Assembly: GCA_002371705.1 (NCBI GenBank)
Contig: DFGI01000068.1
Coordinates: forward strand, 21,748-85,747
Direction: 5' to 3'
From: Bacteroidales bacterium UBA3754
GTDB lineage: Bacteria > Bacteroidota > Bacteroidia > Bacteroidales > UBA1715
Length of the DNA stretch: 64,000 nucleotides
Shown: positions 44,213 to 53,090 of the stretch, piece after piece
Numbering within the stretch: position 1 is the stretch's first letter
How the letters are laid out: each line of letters begins with the position of its first letter
Translations under genes and position numbers: made by a program
The notes under the pieces: model-generated
Seen by the model: the letters and a program-made list of their open reading frames with translations, nothing else
The model's database searches: none
What the model was told of the DNA's origin: nothing

Positions 44213-45478
44213 ATGAATATAAAAAAATGCATACTATGCGTTAGTGCCTTGATTTCGTTCATGGCATCGTATGCACAAACCATAACCTACTCAGCATCAA
44301 ACAAATCGCTCACCGACGTTTTGCACGACATAGAACAAATCAGTCCCTACCGATTTTCATACAACAGCGATATAATCCAAGCCGACAAAACAATTTCTAT
44401 CACCATTACAAACGCCTCAATTAACGCGTTTCTGGCAAAGATATTACCTAGTAAGTATAATTACTCTATTGTCGGCACACAAGTGATTATAACCGAAAAA
44501 AAACAACAAAACATAGTACAAAACAAACGTCCTCCAACACAATCACAACAAAAAGAAAAAACAATACTTGTATATGACACCATTCAAGTTATAGACCATG
44601 TTACCGTGGTTGACACAATTTTTGAGAGGAAACAAGTGATTGATACCCTGCAACATGTGGAAGTTGTGACGCAACAACTTTACGAAACGAGTAATTTACA
44701 CTCTCGACAAAACAGTTTAACACTATCGTTGCATTCTGGTCCACTATCAAACAGCATCAAATTTTACAATAGTGAATCAAAAAAACTTTTACAAGAAAAT
44801 CATTCATCCACATTGAGTTACAACATTCAATTCAACATAAGCTACAAGAAAAAAGACTTCGTTTCTTTTATCGGAATTGACTATTATAACAACAGATTGC
44901 GCAGTTTCTACACAACAACAACATACCAAAACGATTCGAAAGAGACATACACCGACACATTGTGGTTTTGGAAATACAGAGAAATATTCACTTATTACAA
45001 ATTCTCAGAATCCGGTGATTCTGTGCGAGTTACCGCACTCGACTCAATCTATACATACAAACTTGCGACACATCAGAAAAAGATTGAAGAAAACAATTAC
45101 ACCAACACAACCCTTTCGTGGCACTATATTTCCATTCCAATTGGCATCGGATTGCACTTTACACCTACCAAAACATTTGTAGTTCAGCCATTTATATCGC
45201 TCAACACAATGTTGATGGTTGCCGCAAAAGGCGAAATATTCATAAATTCCGATGAAATATATCCACTTTCTAAAATTTTGAAACCCGTAACGTGCTCAAG
45301 TACAATTGCTTGCAACCTAACCTATGCCATTGAAAAGAAATTTGCAGTTTCTGTACAGCCATATTGCCTAATAACTCCGTCGATTTTCAAACAAAACGAC
45401 TGTGATTTTCAAGGATTTATGGCACATTTCGGACTTAATTGGGGATTCCATTACACAATTCCGTATGACATCTACTAA
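44213..45478 (+). CDS. STN-domain outer-membrane protein without TonB plug
   Basis: 421 aa. After the signal peptide (…ALISFMASYAQ) is an STN (secretin/TonB short N-terminal) domain: TYSASNKSLTDVLHDIEQ and YRFSYNSDIIQADKTISI, ending VGTQVIITEKK. A Gln/Lys/Thr-rich linker follows. About 270 residues then form amphipathic strands like a barrel (SYNIQFNISYKKKDFVSFIG, HYISIPIGIGLHF), ending WGFHYTIPYDIY. No plug motif is present, so it is not a normal transducer. It could signal to FecR through the STN domain. It overlaps the RCC1 gene start by 14 nt. Confidence 0.82.
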   Translation: MNIKKCILCVSALISFMASYAQTITYSASNKSLTDVLHDIEQISPYRFSYNSDIIQADKTISITITNASINAFLAKILPSKYNYSIVGTQVIITEKKQQNIVQNKRPPTQSQQKEKTILVYDTIQVIDHVTVVDTIFERKQVIDTLQHVEVVTQQLYETSNLHSRQNSLTLSLHSGPLSNSIKFYNSESKKLLQENHSSTLSYNIQFNISYKKKDFVSFIGIDYYNNRLRSFYTTTTYQNDSKETYTDTLWFWKYREIFTYYKFSESGDSVRVTALDSIYTYKLATHQKKIEENNYTNTTLSWHYISIPIGIGLHFTPTKTFVVQPFISLNTMLMVAAKGEIFINSDEIYPLSKILKPVTCSSTIACNLTYAIEKKFAVSVQPYCLITPSIFKQNDCDFQGFMAHFGLNWGFHYTIPYDIY

Positions 45479-47969
45479 CAAAATATGTACGGCAATTCTT
45501 GCTTCAATCTTTGCTTTAAATTGCATCGCCCAAAGAACGTATTTTTCGGGTGGTTACGGATATTCTGTTTACATTTGTAACACCAAAACAGTACAATCGT
45601 GGGGCGACAATTACTACGGGCAATTAGGTCGCACCACTGAAGCAGAAAACGAGCGTACACCAGGGGCTATTCCATCACTTGAAAACATTGTGAGCATAGA
45701 CGCTGGTTTCGGTGCAATTAGCTGCGCTCTAACGGCAAATGGGACAATTCTCACATGGGGTCAAAATCTGTATGGTGAATTAGGTCAGGGCGTTACGTGC
45801 CCAAATATTTGCAATACTGCAACAGCAGGACCAGTTTTAGGAGGAGAAACAGGCACAGAAATTCTCGAAAATGTAGTCGCCATTTCCGTGGGACAAATGC
45901 ATGTGTACGCCCTACTCACAAGCGGCGAAGTAGTTGCGTGGGGCAACAACGACTATGGTCAACTTGGCGATGGAACAACAACATCACACAATACGCCAGT
46001 GTATGTTAAACTGAACGAAACAACCCGTTTGTCGAATATTACTATGATAGCCGCAGGCGGAAGCCATGGTTATGCGCTCACTGCCGATGGAACCGTGTAC
46101 GCATGGGGCGACAATCAAGCCAATCAATTGGGGTGTGGAGATTCAGAAAACCATAACTATCCACAATTAGTTGTAGATAAAAATAAAAATCCATTAAAAA
46201 ACATTAAAGAAATTGATGGTGGTCGGCAGTTCGGACTTATGCTCCATTCAAACAAAATGGTATATGGCGTTGGCGCATACAAAGGAACCCATATTGATAA
46301 AGATGGAATTCACTATCGTACAATGAATTACGCAGAATACGTAACTGGCGGAGAAACCCCAACATACTATTTGGAAAATGTGGAGGCAATTTCCGCTGGT
46401 TTTTCGCACGCCATGGCTATTATTGACGACAATGGTCTCAATCAAGTAGTTGCATGGGGCGACAATCGTTTCGATGATTTGTTTCAAACAACAGGTGGAC
46501 AAATTGGAAATGGAAATACCTTCCTCGCTCAATTTTATGCACCTGTGTATATGAAAACATCAGCAACGAAAAATATTTCGGGGGTTGTACGAATTTCGGC
46601 GGGTTGCGGTGTGTCGTACATTGAAACATACAACGAAAGCGTCAACGAAAACAAATTCTACGTGTGTGGCTGCAATTCCGTTGGACAGCTTGGACTTGGC
46701 GATAATATTGACCGATACTACCTAACAACCATCAAAAACATTTGTGAGCCTTATTGCGGCGCATATTCGTTAGGAAAAGACAAAACACTTTGTACGCCAA
46801 TATTTTACGACATAGAGACACCATTTTCAACTACACAATTCAATATTAAATGGTACAAAGATGATATTCTCACTGACAACACCACCAACACATACAACGT
46901 GACAGAACCAGGAACGTACCGCATTCAAATAACCGATATTTCCGGCGATTGTCCCGATATTGAAAGCGACATCACAATAACCTCGCAAGCGCCTGATTTT
47001 AGCCCATTATACACATCGTTTTGCGGATCTGAAATAGAATTTAAAGTTGCCGGCGACAGCGCAATCAATTGGTACAACGCACAAAATGGCTACAAAATAG
47101 GTTCCGGAAACACGATTACCACATCAAAATATTTCTGCGAAGAAATCATTGCCGACAGCGTATATCAAATTTGGGTGGAACACGAAAATGTCTGTCAGCC
47201 AATCCCAATGCGGAGCATAAAGAAATGCGCATGCTCGGTACCCGCCCCTCCAAGTATTGACACTGCATTTTGCTACAATCGCGAAAACACCATTACAATT
47301 GATGGCGACAGCATCGTGTGGTATGCCGATGAAAATCTCCAGAAACCGATTTATTTAGGAAACACTATTTCATTGTACGACAAAACAATAGATACGGTTA
47401 CTTTATATACTACTTCAATACAAAACAATTGTGAAAGTAACGCATCCCCAACAACAATTTTTAAATATTATTGCACACCGTGGTACAGCATTTCGGGCAC
47501 AGTTGTTGACGATTCCAACACTCCAATCAAGAATGCAAAAGTATTACTGTATTGCAACGAAGAAAAAGCAACTGATTCGTGCCGAACCAACGAAAAAGGT
47601 GAATTTTCGCTAATTACGCACTACTGCATTGGGCAAATCCTTGTGGAATCACCATTACCAAGCTACCACGACACGTGGGCGGGAAACACAATTTTGAAGG
47701 ACTACGCCTATGATTTTGAAATTGACGCCACAATCAAACACTTGACTATTACAATGTGCCCTACTTCAACTAATATTGAAAATATTTCCCCTAACACAAT
47801 ATGGGAGAACGGATTACGTGCTACAATCCACACTATTGAAGGACAAAAAATCGCATCATTCCCAATAGAATCAAAACCATTTTCGATTTTACGACAATAC
47901 CCCAAACCAATATACGTGATAGTGTCTGATGCTGACGGAAATAAACATAACTTCCTTTTAATTAACTAA
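45465..47969 (+). CDS. RCC1-repeat surface protein with CRD and T9SS-like C-terminus
   Basis: 834 aa from the ATG at 45465 (signal peptide …TAILASIFALNCIAQ). Six RCC1/alpha-tubulin-suppressor-like blades run from ~30 to 430, with cores WGDNYYGQLG, WGQNLYGELG, WGNNDYGQLG, WGDNQANQLG, WGDNRFDDLF and CGCNSVGQLG. Ig/PKD-like segments follow (IKWYKDDILTDNTTN), then a CarboxypepD_reg-like domain (YSISGTVVDDSNTPIKNAKV). The last ~70 residues look like a divergent T9SS type A sorting domain (ATIHTIEGQKIASF, PIYVIVSDADGNKHN). It is probably surface-displayed. Its start lies 14 nt inside the STN gene, so it belongs to the sigma/anti-sigma operon. Confidence 0.85.
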   Translation: MTSTNKICTAILASIFALNCIAQRTYFSGGYGYSVYICNTKTVQSWGDNYYGQLGRTTEAENERTPGAIPSLENIVSIDAGFGAISCALTANGTILTWGQNLYGELGQGVTCPNICNTATAGPVLGGETGTEILENVVAISVGQMHVYALLTSGEVVAWGNNDYGQLGDGTTTSHNTPVYVKLNETTRLSNITMIAAGGSHGYALTADGTVYAWGDNQANQLGCGDSENHNYPQLVVDKNKNPLKNIKEIDGGRQFGLMLHSNKMVYGVGAYKGTHIDKDGIHYRTMNYAEYVTGGETPTYYLENVEAISAGFSHAMAIIDDNGLNQVVAWGDNRFDDLFQTTGGQIGNGNTFLAQFYAPVYMKTSATKNISGVVRISAGCGVSYIETYNESVNENKFYVCGCNSVGQLGLGDNIDRYYLTTIKNICEPYCGAYSLGKDKTLCTPIFYDIETPFSTTQFNIKWYKDDILTDNTTNTYNVTEPGTYRIQITDISGDCPDIESDITITSQAPDFSPLYTSFCGSEIEFKVAGDSAINWYNAQNGYKIGSGNTITTSKYFCEEIIADSVYQIWVEHENVCQPIPMRSIKKCACSVPAPPSIDTAFCYNRENTITIDGDSIVWYADENLQKPIYLGNTISLYDKTIDTVTLYTTSIQNNCESNASPTTIFKYYCTPWYSISGTVVDDSNTPIKNAKVLLYCNEEKATDSCRTNEKGEFSLITHYCIGQILVESPLPSYHDTWAGNTILKDYAYDFEIDATIKHLTITMCPTSTNIENISPNTIWENGLRATIHTIEGQKIASFPIESKPFSILRQYPKPIYVIVSDADGNKHNFLLIN

Positions 47970-47971
47970 TT

Positions 47972-47999
47972 ACGCATTGAGCATTACACATTGAGCATT
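47972..47999. repeat. Heptamer tandem repeat between convergent genes
   Basis: Four units ACGCATT, GAGCATT, ACACATT, GAGCATT share the CATT core with the array in the kinase gene at 10479-10523. They fill the whole gap between two stop codons. Confidence 0.7.
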
Positions 48000-50718
48000 A
48001 TAAAAACCGCATTTCCACCCGTCGGTTTTTCGCCCTGCCTTCTTCTGTATCGTTGGTCGTTGCTGGTTTTGTTTCGCCATAGCCTACAACCGTAAACAGA
48101 GATTCATCGCAACCTTCCTTTACCAAGAATGCTTTTACCGCCTCGGCACGACGGAGCGAAAGCGCCATATTGTAGTCATCTTCCCCATTGCTGTCGGTGT
48201 GACCAGCAATTTCGATACGTAAATTATTGGATATGATGATTTTAGCAACACGTTGCAGTTCGGGAATGGAATAAGCCAACAAATCACTTTTGTTATTGTC
48301 GAAAAACAAATTATTCAAGCGAACCGCAGCCTTTTGTTCCTTCATTTCTTTGAAGGATGTCACCACAATATTTTTAGAGACTGTCTGCGCCGTTTTTTCA
48401 TTCGTCAAATCAATATTTTCCGACTGAGGATAATAACGTTCATCTTCAACATAATAGCCATACATTTTACCATTTGGCAACACCGTAAAATATTGACCAT
48501 CAACAGGATTCGATTTAGATTTTTCAATAATATCTCCTGACGACAAATCTTCCCAAACTATCTGGGTTTCAACAGCTTTACCTTGTGTATCGGTAATTTT
48601 TCCCGTGATGTTCACCACTGCTTCGGGGCGGAATTTTTCAGGAATGGTGATTTCAAACAAGTCATTTTGTTTTGCGCCAGTTTCACGCGCTGCATAATAG
48701 AAATCCTTGCCGTTCGGCGCAATTCGATACCCCCAGTTTTCCTCTGATGTATTGATTTCCTTGCCCAAATTGATTGGTTCGCTCCAGCAATCCCAGCACG
48801 TATCAGCAAGACGTGTGGACACAAACACATCAAGGTTTCCCAAACCACCATGCCCATCGGAACTAAAATACAACGTTTTCATATCGTGATGAAGAAAAGG
48901 ACTTCGTTCCACGTACATTGTATTGATAGTTGGTCCCAAATTGATAGGTTTACTCCAGCCTTTGTCGGTTTTCAGCGATACGTAAATATCTGATTGATGG
49001 TGAATTGCGCCATGATACACGCCCAAATTCGCATTTTGTCGGGTAAATAAATTATAGCCTTCGTCACGAACGGAAGCAAAAATGATCGCATTTCCATCGC
49101 TTGTAATCATTGCATCGGCGGACCATTTCGCATTGTTAATTTCCTCGGAAACGTTCACGCCAGCTTCCCATCCGTAAGTACCTTTCTGTGAGGAATAAAT
49201 AACACCTTCCTTAAAATACAGCATCTGTGTACCATCAGTGCTGACACTTATAACCGCCTCGTTGGTCATTGGATTCGAAAGTTCACGGACAAGCTGTGGT
49301 GTGCCCCATTCACCATTCGTCCATTCCGAGACAAAAATATCTTCGGATTTTCCAACATTATCAGGACGATTTTTTCCACAGAAATACAAGTAATTATTGT
49401 CCGCCGTGATGATTGGCGAATATTCCCCGCCCGATTTTGTATTGATGTTTCCTGAAAATTCACGCACGGTAATCGTTTTATCCTCTGCAGCCGATAAAAT
49501 TTGCAGTAAATCACTGATTCTCTTATCGTTTGCTCCAAAATACGATTGTAGCGACGAAACAGTTTTTATAGCTTTTTTCCAATTTTTCGCAGCAATATCA
49601 TTGGAAATCAACTTTTGAAGCACCACAAATGCCCGTTCTTTGGGAGCAGCCATTTTTATGTATTCAACAAATAAGCGGTACGATTTCACCGAATCAAATG
49701 GTTCCATCAAGTCCAGCGCATCGCCTTTGCCCGCAACCTTGAAATCCTTCGCTATCAACGTATCGAGAAATGTTCGTGGATACATATCCACAAACGTATA
49801 GAGCGTGTAAGCCTCGCCATCCTGCGTAAACTCCTTGTAAAATTCATACAGCGCATACTCAAAATCCAATTCGCGGCTATACTCCACCGTTTTTTGCATC
49901 AACGGAATATCCTTATGTTGCTTTGCGATTGCCATCATTTTTCGAAGAGCAGGCACAGCCAGCGAACTACCAGGATTTGCCTTCACAAACATTTCATAAT
50001 CGCGATAACTGCCACCTTTCGATGATGCGGAAAAGATTTTGTTCACATATTTCTGCTGAATATCAGCAACATACTCACTATTCGGATAATTCTTCAAAAA
50101 TTCCATAAACGCATCCGCACTATTCTTCCGCACCGCATCATCATAGGCAAGTTTATCGCGACGTTTCATAGCCAAAGGCGCTTCACTGGCATCGGGATAC
50201 AAAGAAATAAAATCCTGATATGCCGCTACAGTATTCAATTGCTGAGCTTCGAGATACGCCAATGAATTTCTGTATGTCACAATCGTATTCTGTAACTCTG
50301 GCGATGCTTTCTTATACTTTTTCAAAAAACTATTGCACAGAGTTACCGATTTCGATTGAATAACCATATCGAACAACCGTTGGCAAACCGTGTCCAAGTC
50401 CTTCTGCACCTTTTTTGCAGTCACAAACTTAGCATAACGTTCCCGTTCAGCAGGCGTAACCTTGCTCAACTCATTTTTTGCCGTCAACAAATACGTATAT
50501 GCCTTGTCGTAATCATATTTTGCATAATCAGTATTGGAATACATTAAGCCTGCTACGTGGTTATACACAATGTCTTTAGGCTGTTTTTGCAACCCTGGGA
50601 CAACTTTTTTCTCCAACTTATCCCATTCGCCAGCCTTATATTGTTTATACAGAGCATCTTGCGAGAATGTTACGCCCGCATACAACAACAATACGATTAC
50701 AAAAGCAAGTTTTTTCAT
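47998..50718 (-). CDS. Second PorE-like OmpA-family protein
   Basis: 906 aa. A signal peptide (…VLLLYAGVTFSQ) precedes TPR-like helices over ~20-390. A PD40 propeller lies over ~420-660 with blades such as KTLYFSSDGHGGLGNLDVFVS. A CRD domain (VNITGKITDTQGKAVETQIV) and a C-terminal OmpA domain (IAGHTDSNGEDDYN, LSLRRAEAV, EGRAKNRRVEM) complete it. Domain order equals that of the 643-aa paralogue at 25612 with a longer TPR part. The likely role is a peptidoglycan-bound periplasmic component of the T9SS or an envelope scaffold. It lies 4 nt downstream of the PBP1A gene. Confidence 0.85.
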   Translation of the reverse strand: MKKLAFVIVLLLYAGVTFSQDALYKQYKAGEWDKLEKKVVPGLQKQPKDIVYNHVAGLMYSNTDYAKYDYDKAYTYLLTAKNELSKVTPAERERYAKFVTAKKVQKDLDTVCQRLFDMVIQSKSVTLCNSFLKKYKKASPELQNTIVTYRNSLAYLEAQQLNTVAAYQDFISLYPDASEAPLAMKRRDKLAYDDAVRKNSADAFMEFLKNYPNSEYVADIQQKYVNKIFSASSKGGSYRDYEMFVKANPGSSLAVPALRKMMAIAKQHKDIPLMQKTVEYSRELDFEYALYEFYKEFTQDGEAYTLYTFVDMYPRTFLDTLIAKDFKVAGKGDALDLMEPFDSVKSYRLFVEYIKMAAPKERAFVVLQKLISNDIAAKNWKKAIKTVSSLQSYFGANDKRISDLLQILSAAEDKTITVREFSGNINTKSGGEYSPIITADNNYLYFCGKNRPDNVGKSEDIFVSEWTNGEWGTPQLVRELSNPMTNEAVISVSTDGTQMLYFKEGVIYSSQKGTYGWEAGVNVSEEINNAKWSADAMITSDGNAIIFASVRDEGYNLFTRQNANLGVYHGAIHHQSDIYVSLKTDKGWSKPINLGPTINTMYVERSPFLHHDMKTLYFSSDGHGGLGNLDVFVSTRLADTCWDCWSEPINLGKEINTSEENWGYRIAPNGKDFYYAARETGAKQNDLFEITIPEKFRPEAVVNITGKITDTQGKAVETQIVWEDLSSGDIIEKSKSNPVDGQYFTVLPNGKMYGYYVEDERYYPQSENIDLTNEKTAQTVSKNIVVTSFKEMKEQKAAVRLNNLFFDNNKSDLLAYSIPELQRVAKIIISNNLRIEIAGHTDSNGEDDYNMALSLRRAEAVKAFLVKEGCDESLFTVVGYGETKPATTNDTEEGRAKNRRVEMRFL

Positions 50719-50722
50719 GCGT

Positions 50723-53086
50723 CTAATTTTTTAATGGGGGAACCTCCTCATCAACGCCGTCGGTATTACCGCCCAACGAATCCACACTTGTTGAATCGTT
50801 TTTCGGGACATAGACAGTATAGCAAGAATACGGACGATTCTTCAAACCTTTCAGGTGGCGAGGGAAACGGCCTCTATATTGAGCAAATGCGCTATCGTTT
50901 ATGACCTTTTCCATAAACAATCCATACATTGGCAACGCGGTTCTTCCGCCCTCGCCCAACGACGATGTACGAAAATGTACGCACCGTTCCTCCGCTCCAA
51001 CCCACGAACCAACAACCAAATGCGGCGTAACTCCAACAAACCAACCATCAGAGTAATTCGACGATGTGCCTGTTTTTCCACCGAAATCAGTATCGTGGGC
51101 GAACAATTTATAACTAAACAAATTCTGCGTTGTTCCGTATGGTTCTCGCAACGACGCAATAAACATTTGTTGCATAAGGAACACTGTCACCGAATCCAAT
51201 ACTTTTTCCCGCATTGGTTCAAAGGTTTTCAACACATTGCCGTCCTTATCCTCTATTCTCGTAACAAACATTGGTTCAACACGATAGCCAGAATTCAAAA
51301 TCGGGCAATACGCATCGGTCAATTCCAACAATGTTACATCGCTCGACCCCAAACATATTGACGGAACGGTGTCGAGTGGCGATTTTATACCCATTTGATG
51401 AGCTTGGTTGATAACTGTTTCAACACCAATCTTTTGCGTCAATTGCACACTAATGGTATTCAACGAGTGCGCAAAGGCATATTTAAGACCTACATTGCCA
51501 TTCACATACGTGCGGTCAGCATTTCGTGGCACCCACGATTTCTTCTCGCCTTTTTCCACATAATTGATGGTGATTGGCATATCGGACAAACTATCGCAAG
51601 GCGACCAACCATTAGCCATAGCCGCTGTGTAAACAAATGTTTTGAACGACGAACCCGGCTGGCGCATAGAACGGACATTATCGTATTTAAAATGATTATA
51701 ATCCAACCCACCCACATAGGCTTTTATCGCACCCGTTTCCGGTTCAATGGCAACCAACCCGGTATGCAGCAACCGTTTCAAATAATTTGTGGCTTCCACG
51801 AAACTACACACCGTGTCGATGTCACCTTTCCACGAAAACAGCTTTTGCGCACGTCTTTCGTTAATGTAATAATCTATAGAATCCTGATTACCTTTATATT
51901 TCGCGCTCAATCGGCTGTAATACCACGATTTGCGAATCACATTTTCAAGAAAATTCGGAATCTCCTTTTTATTGCCGTCAATCCACGGATTTTGGTTTTT
52001 CCAGTGTGCGTCGAATTGTTTTTGTACCCGTTTCATATTTTGCGTCATAGCCTCCTCGGCATACACTTGCATATCGTAATTCAATGTGGTATAGATTTTT
52101 AGGCCATCGGCAAAAATATCCAATTCATTTTCTTTGAGCCACGGTTTCAAATATGCATACACCGCTTGACGAAAATAATTTCCAATGCCTTCTATGGGCG
52201 ATTCCACTTTGTAATGCAACGTAATTGGCTGAACAACAACACTATCGTACAATGCGTGTGAAATTACCCCCTCGCGTTTCATAATGCCAAGCACCACATT
52301 CCGTCGTCCGAGTGAACGATCGGGATTCAGCACGGGACTATACGCCGTAGGCGCTTTCAACATACCAATCAGCACGGAGCACTCGTTTGCGTCCAAATCT
52401 TTCGGTTCCTTGTTGTAGAACGTTTTTGCAGCCGCTTTGATGCCGTAGGAATTGCTGCCAAAGTCAACCGTATTGAAATACAAAGTCAATAGTTCTTCTT
52501 TGGTGAAGTGCATTTCAATCCGCACCGCTGAAATCCATTCCTTCGATTTAATCACAAACATTTTCACACCAGGAATTTTTCCCAACAGGCCGTGGTCCTG
52601 TTTACGTGTTTTGAAAAGATTTTTCACCAACTGCTGACTAATTGTACTTCCTCCCCGTGGATTGCCCTTCAGCATATCTTTTATTACAGGCAGCAATGCT
52701 TTGAAATCAATGCCATGATGTTCGTAGAAACGAGTATCTTCGGTCGCTATCAACGTATTTATGAGCAATGGAGACAAGTCTTCGTAGGTTACCGGCGTGC
52801 GGTTTTCGTAGAAAAACTTGCCTATAAGCCGTCCATCATCAGCATACACCTCCGACGCCACACACTGCTGCGGATTTTTCAGTTCACGGATCGACGGTGA
52901 ATAGCCGAACAAATTGAACAAATTCACTTCAACAGCCGCCACATAGCAAAACGCCACAAGCAAGCAGAATAAAAACCATCGGAAACACCTCACATACAAA
53001 GGTTTACCTTTGGCAAGAAACCAACGGAAAAATGCACAGACCACTGTCCACGCTTTTTTGCCATATTTTTTACATAGTTCCCACAT
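50723..53086 (-). CDS. Class A penicillin-binding protein (PBP1A-like)
   Basis: 787 aa from the ATG at 53086, four bases after the mutS stop; a TTG five codons upstream would overlap mutS. One N-terminal membrane helix (FRWFLFCLLVAFCYVAAVEV) precedes the GT51 glycosyltransferase with ATEDTRFYEHHGID (catalytic Glu) and RGGSTISQQLVKN. The transpeptidase has PGSSFKTF (SxxK), SLNT (SxN) and GGKTGTS (KTG). All catalytic motifs are intact. It polymerises and cross-links peptidoglycan. A Pro/Asp-rich tail ends the protein. It is encoded between mutS and the PorE-like gene, both tightly spaced. Confidence 0.94.
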   Translation of the reverse strand: MWELCKKYGKKAWTVVCAFFRWFLAKGKPLYVRCFRWFLFCLLVAFCYVAAVEVNLFNLFGYSPSIRELKNPQQCVASEVYADDGRLIGKFFYENRTPVTYEDLSPLLINTLIATEDTRFYEHHGIDFKALLPVIKDMLKGNPRGGSTISQQLVKNLFKTRKQDHGLLGKIPGVKMFVIKSKEWISAVRIEMHFTKEELLTLYFNTVDFGSNSYGIKAAAKTFYNKEPKDLDANECSVLIGMLKAPTAYSPVLNPDRSLGRRNVVLGIMKREGVISHALYDSVVVQPITLHYKVESPIEGIGNYFRQAVYAYLKPWLKENELDIFADGLKIYTTLNYDMQVYAEEAMTQNMKRVQKQFDAHWKNQNPWIDGNKKEIPNFLENVIRKSWYYSRLSAKYKGNQDSIDYYINERRAQKLFSWKGDIDTVCSFVEATNYLKRLLHTGLVAIEPETGAIKAYVGGLDYNHFKYDNVRSMRQPGSSFKTFVYTAAMANGWSPCDSLSDMPITINYVEKGEKKSWVPRNADRTYVNGNVGLKYAFAHSLNTISVQLTQKIGVETVINQAHQMGIKSPLDTVPSICLGSSDVTLLELTDAYCPILNSGYRVEPMFVTRIEDKDGNVLKTFEPMREKVLDSVTVFLMQQMFIASLREPYGTTQNLFSYKLFAHDTDFGGKTGTSSNYSDGWFVGVTPHLVVGSWVGAEERCVHFRTSSLGEGGRTALPMYGLFMEKVINDSAFAQYRGRFPRHLKGLKNRPYSCYTVYVPKNDSTSVDSLGGNTDGVDEEVPPLKN

Positions 53087-53090
53087 ATTC

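Noticed and set aside
47972..47999. Possible CRISPR-like array
   Set aside because: Units are only 7 bp, contiguous and without spacers; no cas genes in the window.
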